In this document: piece after piece, positions 57,764 to 64,000 of the stretch | Numbering within the stretch: position 1 is the first letter of the stretch | Layout: every line of letters begins with the position of its first letter | Assembly: GCA_947475685.1 (NCBI GenBank) | Contig: CANJNC010000002.1 | Location: 53,272 to 117,271 of the forward strand | Reading direction: 5' to 3' | From: Comamonadaceae bacterium | GTDB lineage: Bacteria > Pseudomonadota > Gammaproteobacteria > Burkholderiales > Burkholderiaceae_C | Length of the DNA: 64,000 bases | Position numbers and translations under genes: made by a program | Notes under the pieces: generated by a model | The model's database searches: none | What the model was told of the DNA's origin: nothing | The model's input: the letters and a program-made list of their open reading frames with translations, nothing else

Positions 57764-60640
57764 ATGAATCAAAACACCGATTACAGAAAAACTCTCAATT
57801 TGCCCGACACGCCCTTTCCGATGAGAGGTGACTTGCCAAAACGCGAGCCCGCTTGGGTCAACAATTGGTCCGCTGAAGGAACCTACCAAAAACTTCGCTT
57901 AGCCAGGCATGGTGCACCTTTGTTCGTTTTACACGACGGCCCGCCCTATGCCAACGGCAAACTGCATATCGGCCATGCCTTGAATAAAGTTCTTAAAGAC
58001 ATGATCGTCAAATCTAAACAGCTCGCTGGTTTTGACGCGCAATACATTCCCGGCTGGGACTGCCACGGCTTGCCCATTGAGAACGCGATTGAAAAATTAC
58101 ATGGCCGCCAACTCAGCCGAGACGACATGCAAAGCAAAAGCCGCTCCTATGCCAACGAGCAAATTGATCAACAGCGTGAGGACTTTCAACGCTTAGGGGT
58201 TCTTGGCGACTGGCAGCGCCCTTACAGAACCATGGATCCAGCCAACGAGGCGGGCCAACTGCGGGCCTTTAAACGCGTCATCGAAAACGGTTTTGTTTAC
58301 CGCGGTCTTAAACCTGTGTATTGGTGTTTCGATTGTGCGTCTTCCCTTGCAGAGTTTGAGATTGAATACGCCGACAAAAAGAGCGACACCTTGGATGTGG
58401 CGTTCTTGTGTGCGCAGCCTGATCAATTGGCACAGGCCTTTGGACTGCAACACTTGAACAAACCTGCCTTTGCCGTCATTTGGACAACCACCGCTTGGAC
58501 CATCCCCGCCAACCAGGCTTTGAACTTGAACGCTGAGCTTGACTATGCGTTGATCGACACCGAAAAAGGCCACATGTTGGTGGCACTTGAATTGGTTGAC
58601 AAGTGCCTTGAACGCTGGGCTTTGTCCGGAGAAGTCCTGGCCACCACCAAAGGTCAATCTTTGGATGGTCTTGAGTTTGAACACCCTTTGTCTCATGTGC
58701 ATGAAGACTTTAAGAGACGCGCTCCGGTTTATTTGGCCGACTATGCCACGGCCAGCGAAGGCACAGGTATTGTGCACTCTGCACCCGCCTATGGGGTGGA
58801 TGACTTCAACAGCTGCAAATCTCATGGCATGAGCTATGACGAGATCTTAAATCCCGTTCAAGCCAACGGTGTTTATTCGCAAGACTTTGCACTTTATGGC
58901 GGACTCCATATTTGGAAAGCCATTCCAACGATTTTGAGTAGCCTCAAAGACGCACAGCGTCTACTTGCCACGCAAACCATTACCCACAGCTATCCTCACT
59001 GCTGGCGACACAAGACGCCAGTGATTTACCGAGCTGCGGCTCAGTGGTTCATTCGCATGGATGAGGGGGACGGCGTTTTTACCAAAGACAAGCCTCTTAA
59101 AACTTTAAGGGCCTTGGCACTTCAAGCCATAGAGCAGACCACTTTTTATCCCGCCAATGGCAAAACACGCCTTCGAGACATGATTGCCAATCGACCCGAT
59201 TGGTGCATCTCACGCCAACGCAGTTGGGGGGTGCCTTTGCCCTTTTTTATTCACAAAGAAACCAACGAGCTTCACCCCAACACACTTCAGATTTTAGATC
59301 AAGCCGCTGACGTGATTGAAAAGGGTGGCATTGAGGCGTGGAGTCGATTGAGCAACGTTGACATTTTGGGCGACAAAGAAGGCCCCCTCTACACCAAAAG
59401 CACCGACATCTTAGAGGTCTGGTTTGACTCCGGCTCTACGTTTGAGCATGTGCTCAGAGGCTCACACGCAAGCGCCTATGACCGAGCGCCTTACCATGAC
59501 AGCGGACCTGAAGCGGACTTGTACCTAGAAGGCCATGATCAACACCGTGGCTGGTTTCACAGCTCATTGCTATTGGGCTGCGCCTTGTACGGCAGAGCCC
59601 CCTACAAGGGTCTGTTGACCCACGGTTTTGCCACAGATGGGCAAGGTCGCAAGATGAGCAAATCTCTTGGCAATGTGGTCATTCCTCAAGAGGTGACTGA
59701 CAAACTCGGAGCAGAAATTGTACGTTTGTGGGTGGCCTCGACCGATTACTCAGGAGACCTCAACATCGATGACAAGATCTTGGCCCGCGTGGTGGATGCT
59801 TATCGTCGCATAAGAAATACACTGCGTTTTTTAATGGCCAACATCAGTGACTTTGATCCTCAAAGTGAGTCCATCGAGTTCAAGGATTTACTTGAAATCG
59901 ATCAATACGCCCTTCAACGCTTGTCACAACTGCAACGTGAAATCTCAGGCAGTTTTGATCCCCTCAAAGGTATTTTTGAAGGGGGCCTCTTTGGTCAATA
60001 TGAGTTTCATCCAGTGGTGAGCAAGTTGCAGGTGTACTGCTCTGAAGAGCTCGGCGCATTTTACCTTGACATCCTCAAAGACAGGCTCTACACCACCGCT
60101 CAAAAGTCTCATGCCAGGTTGAGCGCACAAACTGCGCTGTGGCACATCACACAATCGTTGTTGCGTTTGATGGCTCCATTTTTAAGCTTCACCGCTGAAG
60201 AGGCTTGGGGACTCTTGGGACACACTGAAAGCATCTTCATTGAAAAATTCCAGCCCATGGATGCGAGTGAGTCTCTTTTAAACAAATGGAATAAAATTCG
60301 CGACATCAGAGATGCAGTCAATAAAGAGATTGAAACGCTCAGGGCCAATGGGCAAGTTGGTGCCTCCTTGCAAGCGGAGGTGGACTTGACCTTGAATGCC
60401 GAGGATCACACGCTTTTAAGCTCTTTAAAAGAGGACTTGAAGTTTGTCATGATCACGTCCAGCATTCATTTGCATTTGGGCACAGCATTGAAAGTCTCGC
60501 CCAAAGCCAGCACCCAATTGAAATGCGAACGCTGTTGGCATTATCAAAGCGATGTGGGCTCGCAAGGCGAGCACCCTGGACTCTGCTTGCGATGCTTTAG
60601 CAATTTATTGGGCAGTGGTGAAGTCAGACAATTCGCATGA
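57764..60640 (+). CDS. ileS: Isoleucyl-tRNA synthetase
   Basis: Class I synthetase. From the ATG at 57764 it has 958 residues. [15 protein letters not shown] is the HIGH region, the editing domain lies at about 200-400, [12 protein letters not shown] is the KMSKS loop, and the C-terminal zinc finger has CERCWHY and CLRCFSNL. The last lies close to the C-terminus as in bacterial-type IleS. An ATG at 57719 would add 15 residues and has AGG near it, but the family start fits 57764. It overlaps lspA by ATGA. Confidence 0.97.
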   Translation: MNQNTDYRKTLNLPDTPFPMRGDLPKREPAWVNNWSAEGTYQKLRLARHGAPLFVLHDGPPYANGKLHIGHALNKVLKDMIVKSKQLAGFDAQYIPGWDCHGLPIENAIEKLHGRQLSRDDMQSKSRSYANEQIDQQREDFQRLGVLGDWQRPYRTMDPANEAGQLRAFKRVIENGFVYRGLKPVYWCFDCASSLAEFEIEYADKKSDTLDVAFLCAQPDQLAQAFGLQHLNKPAFAVIWTTTAWTIPANQALNLNAELDYALIDTEKGHMLVALELVDKCLERWALSGEVLATTKGQSLDGLEFEHPLSHVHEDFKRRAPVYLADYATASEGTGIVHSAPAYGVDDFNSCKSHGMSYDEILNPVQANGVYSQDFALYGGLHIWKAIPTILSSLKDAQRLLATQTITHSYPHCWRHKTPVIYRAAAQWFIRMDEGDGVFTKDKPLKTLRALALQAIEQTTFYPANGKTRLRDMIANRPDWCISRQRSWGVPLPFFIHKETNELHPNTLQILDQAADVIEKGGIEAWSRLSNVDILGDKEGPLYTKSTDILEVWFDSGSTFEHVLRGSHASAYDRAPYHDSGPEADLYLEGHDQHRGWFHSSLLLGCALYGRAPYKGLLTHGFATDGQGRKMSKSLGNVVIPQEVTDKLGAEIVRLWVASTDYSGDLNIDDKILARVVDAYRRIRNTLRFLMANISDFDPQSESIEFKDLLEIDQYALQRLSQLQREISGSFDPLKGIFEGGLFGQYEFHPVVSKLQVYCSEELGAFYLDILKDRLYTTAQKSHARLSAQTALWHITQSLLRLMAPFLSFTAEEAWGLLGHTESIFIEKFQPMDASESLLNKWNKIRDIRDAVNKEIETLRANGQVGASLQAEVDLTLNAEDHTLLSSLKEDLKFVMITSSIHLHLGTALKVSPKASTQLKCERCWHYQSDVGSQGEHPGLCLRCFSNLLGSGEVRQFA

Positions 60641-61191
60641 CACACGAAAACGACATCGACAAAGACAAAGATACGGGCACACTGCCCTCTCGCGTGTTGC
60701 ATTGCTTGGCCCTGTCTTTCATTGTGATTGCTCTGGACCAATGGAGCAAATACATGATTGTCCAGGCGTTTGTGTACCTACAAAGTCAGGAGATCGTCTC
60801 ATTTTTTAATCTCGTTCGGGTCCACAACACGGGGGTTGCGTTTTCTTTTTTAGCGTCTGATGCAGGGTGGCAAAGATGGTTCTTTCCCATCTTGGGCATC
60901 TCAGCAAGTCTTGTGATGTACCGATTGATTTACACAAATAAACATCACGCTTTATTTTGCTGGGCCTTGGCCTTGATTGCTGGAGGCGCTTTGGGCAATG
61001 TGATTGATCGGTTGATCTATGGATACGTGGTTGATTTTTTAGACTTTCATTGGTCCACGTGGCACTTTGCGGCCTTTAACGTCGCCGATAGCGCCATCTC
61101 ATTGGGCGCTGCGCTTTTGATCTTGGATGAGCTCTTGAAGTTAAAACATCACCCTGAAGCATCTGACACAAGGAAGGACACCCCGTCCTAA
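60637..61191 (+). CDS. lspA: Lipoprotein signal peptidase (signal peptidase II)
   Basis: Inner-membrane aspartyl protease that cleaves prolipoproteins. It has 184 residues and four membrane segments. The catalytic Asp residues lie in [17 protein letters not shown] and [11 protein letters not shown]. The polar N-terminus before [14 protein letters not shown] is about 25 residues. Translation is probably coupled to ileS. A variable charged tail ends it. Confidence 0.96.
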   Translation: MTHENDIDKDKDTGTLPSRVLHCLALSFIVIALDQWSKYMIVQAFVYLQSQEIVSFFNLVRVHNTGVAFSFLASDAGWQRWFFPILGISASLVMYRLIYTNKHHALFCWALALIAGGALGNVIDRLIYGYVVDFLDFHWSTWHFAAFNVADSAISLGAALLILDELLKLKHHPEASDTRKDTPS

Positions 61192-61200
61192 AGACATGGC

Positions 61201-61264
61201 ATGCCCTTTTGTCACCGATTTGCCTTGAGAGATCAACGACAAAGACGCACCCCTCAAAGGGCAT
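61201..61264. repeat. Inverted repeat between convergent lspA and qor
   Basis: ATGCCCTTT (61201-61209) faces AAAGGGCAT (61256-61264) across a 46-nt loop. It covers most of the 79-nt gap. It has no good T-run outside the stem, so bidirectional termination is only a guess. Confidence 0.35.
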
Positions 61265-61270
61265 CCCACG

Positions 61271-62263
61271 TCAAAGCGTCAAAATCGTACAACCGGTGGT
61301 TTTGCGCGCTTCAAGGTCTTTGTGTGCAGCTTGAATCTCGGCCAAAGGATAGCGCTGATCGATTCTGATCTTGACCACCCCACTGACCACTTTGTCAAAG
61401 AGATCGTCGGCCATGACCTGTGTACTTTCGCGTGAGTTGATGTGTGTGAAAAGAGTTTGTCGCGTCACATAAAGGGAGCCCTTTGCAGCCAAGATGCCAG
61501 GAGAGAACTCAGGCACTGGGCCCGATGAGTTGCCAAAACTGGCAAGCAAACCCAGTGGGGCCAAACAATCCAAAGACTTGTCCCACGTGTCCTTGCCCAC
61601 AGAGTCATAAACCGCCTTGACCCCTTTGCCTTGGGTGATTTCTTTGACTCGAGCAGCAAAATCTTCTTTGGCGTAATTGATCATGAAAGTCGCACCCAAG
61701 TCTTTGGCCAATTGACACTTCTGATCGGTCCCCGCCGTTCCAATCAACTGCAAGCCCAATGCTTTTGCCCACTGGCAAACAATGAGACCCACGCCACCAG
61801 CTGCTGCATGGAATAAAATAAAATCACCTTTGTTCAAACCCCCTTGGGGCAAGGTTCGGTTGAGTAAATATTGTGCCGTCAGACCTTTGAGCATCATCGC
61901 AGCACCGGTTTCAAAGTCAATTGCATCAGGCAACTTGCACACACACTTGGCTGGCATCACACGCTCTTCGCAATAGCTGCCAGGCGGCTGGCTTGCATAG
62001 GCGGCACGATCTCCGACCTTCAGGTGTGTCACCCCTGCTCCAATCGCCTCAATGACACCAGAGGCCTCCATGCCCATGCTCAGTGGCATTTGCATCGGAT
62101 ACAAACCCATGCGCTGATACACATCAATGTAATTGAGCCCAATGGCTTTGTGCTTGATACGGATCTCTCCAGGGCCTGGCTCCCCAATGGGCACGTTATC
62201 AAGCTTTAACTGCTCTGCTCCACCGTGCTGGTGAATGCGAATGGCTTTGACGGTTCTTGTCAT
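61271..62263 (-). CDS. qor: NADPH:quinone oxidoreductase, zinc-free MDR family
   Basis: 330 residues. N-terminal RIHQHGGAEQLKLDNV and GLNYIDVYQRMGLYP are typical of QorA-like proteins. The nucleotide site is HAAAGGVGLIVCQWAKALG. The Cys/His zinc ligands of alcohol dehydrogenases are absent, as expected. AAGGAG lies about 8 nt before the ATG. It probably reduces quinones or enals, and the true substrate is unknown. Confidence 0.9.
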   Translation of the reverse strand: MTRTVKAIRIHQHGGAEQLKLDNVPIGEPGPGEIRIKHKAIGLNYIDVYQRMGLYPMQMPLSMGMEASGVIEAIGAGVTHLKVGDRAAYASQPPGSYCEERVMPAKCVCKLPDAIDFETGAAMMLKGLTAQYLLNRTLPQGGLNKGDFILFHAAAGGVGLIVCQWAKALGLQLIGTAGTDQKCQLAKDLGATFMINYAKEDFAARVKEITQGKGVKAVYDSVGKDTWDKSLDCLAPLGLLASFGNSSGPVPEFSPGILAAKGSLYVTRQTLFTHINSRESTQVMADDLFDKVVSGVVKIRIDQRYPLAEIQAAHKDLEARKTTGCTILTL

Positions 62264-62358
62264 GAGTTTTTCTCCTTCTTTAATTTGAATGCTCTTGGGT
62301 ATGCCATTGGATCAAAAGCGCCTTTTGACATGCAGACACTTAAGGGTCATCACAGCCA

Positions 62359-63159
62359 CTAGTGCGTTCCTTTGTAAGCTCCACCATCGATCAAGATATT
62401 TTGGCCGGTGATGTAACTGGCATGCTGGCTGCATAAAAATGCGCACGTCGAGCCAAACTCATCGGTGTTTCCAAAACGCCCACTTGGAATGGTTTTGGCT
62501 CGCATCTGGGCAACTTCTTCCATGGATTTGCCAGTTTTTTCAACCATGCCTTTCATGGTTTCTCGAATGCGATCGGTATCAAACGCACCGGGCAATAAAT
62601 TATTGATCGTGACGTTGTTGCCCGCCATTTTTTCTGTTCTGGCCAAACCGGCCACAAACCCCGTCAATCCGCTTCTAGCTCCATTGGAGAGGCCCAAATT
62701 ATCAATGGGCGCTTTGACGGATCCAGAGGTGATGTTGATGATTCGACCAAAACCTCTTTGAGCCATTTTATCTACCGTGGCTTTGATCAACTCAATGGGC
62801 GTCAACATATTGGCGTCTAGCGCTTTCACCCATGCATCTCGGTCCCAATTCCTAAAGTCCCCTGGTGGTGGACCACCTGCATTGGTCACCACAATGTCGT
62901 AGTCTTGACCAGGACCTGTGGGCACATTCCACACGCTCTCACGCCCATCCTCGGTGGTGATGTCCGCTGCAACACCAAGCACCTTGACCGAAGGGTTCAA
63001 GGCCTTCAAGGCGTTGATGGCCTCATTCAGGGGCCCTTGCGTTCGAGCCACGATACACACATTCACACCCTCCAATACAAGTGCTTTGGCACACCCAAAA
63101 CCCAAGCCCTTGGAGGCGCCGCCTACCAAAGCCCATTTGCCTTTGATTCCTAAATCCAT
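62359..63159 (-). CDS. Short-chain dehydrogenase/reductase
   Basis: 266 residues. Cofactor motif GGASKGLGFG at about 14-23, TNAGGPPPG as the NAG region, and a central NITSGSVK (Ser). The next stretch APIDNLGLSNGARSG has an Asn where the usual YxxxK Tyr would stand, so the catalytic Tyr appears to be replaced; this variant is common in one SDR subfamily. The C-terminus GGAYKGTH is typical. The start overlaps the EamA stop as TAATG, with GGGAG upstream. Confidence 0.87.
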   Translation of the reverse strand: MDLGIKGKWALVGGASKGLGFGCAKALVLEGVNVCIVARTQGPLNEAINALKALNPSVKVLGVAADITTEDGRESVWNVPTGPGQDYDIVVTNAGGPPPGDFRNWDRDAWVKALDANMLTPIELIKATVDKMAQRGFGRIINITSGSVKAPIDNLGLSNGARSGLTGFVAGLARTEKMAGNNVTINNLLPGAFDTDRIRETMKGMVEKTGKSMEEVAQMRAKTIPSGRFGNTDEFGSTCAFLCSQHASYITGQNILIDGGAYKGTH

Positions 63160-64000
63160 TATTTAACTCCCAACTTTGAAACCATATACACCCCCCACAT
63201 GACCAAGAGAGTGCCCAATCCTACCATTGCATGAACAGGCTCATTTAAAAACCAGTAGCCCATCAACATCGTGGACATGGGTCCTATCATACCGATTTGC
63301 GAAGTCAAAGAGGGACCCAAGCGCTCAATGGCACGCATGACAAACAAAATGGGAGCTACAGTGCAAAGCAACGCATTCAACACAGAATAGCCTAAAACCG
63401 CAGAATCCACGTGAAGCATCTCAATGGGTCTAAAAAGAAAAAATTGAGCAATGCAACATAAACAAGCCACGGTGCTCGCCCATCCAACGAGCCTCAAGGA
63501 GTCCATTTTTTTAAGCATGAGCTCACTGAAAACCAAATAACATGCATAGGTCAAGGCACTTAAAAAGACCAACACCGACCCTTTGAGCACATCCGGGCCC
63601 GCTGACACCATCTCATAGCCAAACACCAAAAGGACTCCGGAGTAACTAACAGCCATGGCAATGAAACGCTTCAGGGGTACTTGGCGCTTGTACAAAATCC
63701 AGCCCAAGAGCAGCACCATGGTGGGATTCAAATAAAGGATCAGTCGCTCAAGACTGACGGACACAAATTGCAAGCCCAGAAAATCCAAATAGCTAGACAA
63801 ATAGTACCCAATGAAACCCAAGGCCATGACGCCAAGGATGTCGATTTTGCCCAAGTAATGGCCTTGTTGTCTGGCACGTCTTTCCGCATAAATTGCCATA
63901 CAGAGAAACAAGGGCAAAGAAAATAACATTCTGTACATGATCAAGGTCATTGCATCGACCTTGTACAAGTAACTGAGCTTGATCAGGACGCCCTTGCCAC
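63159..64000 (-). CDS. EamA/DMT-family transporter, N-terminus outside the window
   Basis: About 280 visible residues with eight or nine hydrophobic segments in two EamA repeats. The frame stays open to the right edge; the residues before the first internal TTG read GKGVLIKLSYLYKVDAMTL, the usual end of the first EamA helix. Thus the true start lies beyond 64000. DMT transporters export or import small metabolites; the substrate cannot be told. It overlaps the SDR gene by 1 nt and is likely in the same operon. Confidence 0.85.
   Translation of the reverse strand, partial: GKGVLIKLSYLYKVDAMTLIMYRMLFSLPLFLCMAIYAERRARQQGHYLGKIDILGVMALGFIGYYLSSYLDFLGLQFVSVSLERLILYLNPTMVLLLGWILYKRQVPLKRFIAMAVSYSGVLLVFGYEMVSAGPDVLKGSVLVFLSALTYACYLVFSELMLKKMDSLRLVGWASTVACLCCIAQFFLFRPIEMLHVDSAVLGYSVLNALLCTVAPILFVMRAIERLGPSLTSQIGMIGPMSTMLMGYWFLNEPVHAMVGLGTLLVMWGVYMVSKLGVK

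Overview
This window reads as ordinary chromosome from a betaproteobacterium of the order Burkholderiales, most likely close to the Comamonadaceae. The reasons are the gene orders (yceD-rpmF-plsX-fabHDG-acpP-fabF followed by mucD and lepA; maf / RsmI-like / S49 peptidase / Rieske / HAD / rluC divergent from rne; hemC-hemD-hemX-hemY; ftsK-lolA-rarA divergent from trxB; rpmB-rpmG; ribF-ileS-lspA) and protein features such as a DinB with an internal insertion and RNase E with a long arginine-rich tail. Base composition is close to balanced by eye, lower than most Comamonadaceae, and packing is tight, with many 1-10 nt overlaps. I see no insertion sequence, prophage, CRISPR array, rRNA or clear pseudogene. 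One tRNA, tRNA-Leu(CAA), is present.

Layout. 1-9.1 kb (minus strand): the 5' part of lepA, a terminator-like hairpin and AT-rich gap, the periplasmic protease mucD, then the fatty-acid/phospholipid and L32 operon. 9.3-14.1 kb: maf and an RsmI-like methyltransferase (plus), facing sppA-like peptidase, Rieske protein, HAD phosphatase and rluC (minus). 14.1-17.7 kb: a 560-nt structured leader and rne. 17.7-23.3 kb (minus): haem genes hemY, hemX, hemD, hemC and a ferredoxin-reductase-type flavoprotein. 23.5-31.3 kb: argH, an FMN-dependent 2-hydroxyacid dehydrogenase, dinB, queF, an alpha/beta hydrolase, yaaA and a VOC protein. 31.5-42.1 kb: valS, galU, tusA, a Nudix hydrolase, cysM, tRNA-Leu, an orphan Bug receptor, an Old Yellow Enzyme, a Rossmann-fold epimerase-like protein and a ferredoxin-linked flavin reductase. 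42.1-50.2 kb (minus): ftsK-lolA-rarA running into livHMGF. 50.3-64 kb: trxB, rpmB-rpmG, a fatty-acid desaturase, an RsmB/NOP2-type methyltransferase, a DUF1653 protein, purN, an HNH protein, ribF-ileS-lspA, a quinone oxidoreductase, an SDR and a truncated EamA transporter.

How the genes fit together. Most genes are housekeeping: membrane lipid synthesis and its quality control (fab genes, plsX, desaturase), envelope maintenance (mucD, sppA, lolA, lspA), tetrapyrrole synthesis, RNA processing and modification (rne, rluC, RsmI-like, RsmB-like, queF, tusA), tRNA charging (valS, ileS), and chromosome segregation and repair (ftsK, rarA, dinB).

I found no convincing undescribed multi-gene system. 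The best leads are regulatory or architectural: a perfect hairpin plus T-run just upstream of lepA on its own strand; an AT-rich gap with paired DnaA-box-like motifs; absence of rpoE-rseA-rseB between fabF and mucD; an attenuator-like hairpin between rpmF and plsX; a structured rne leader; a degenerate 8-bp tandem repeat array; and a 38-codon ORF overlapping the dinB start by ATGA.
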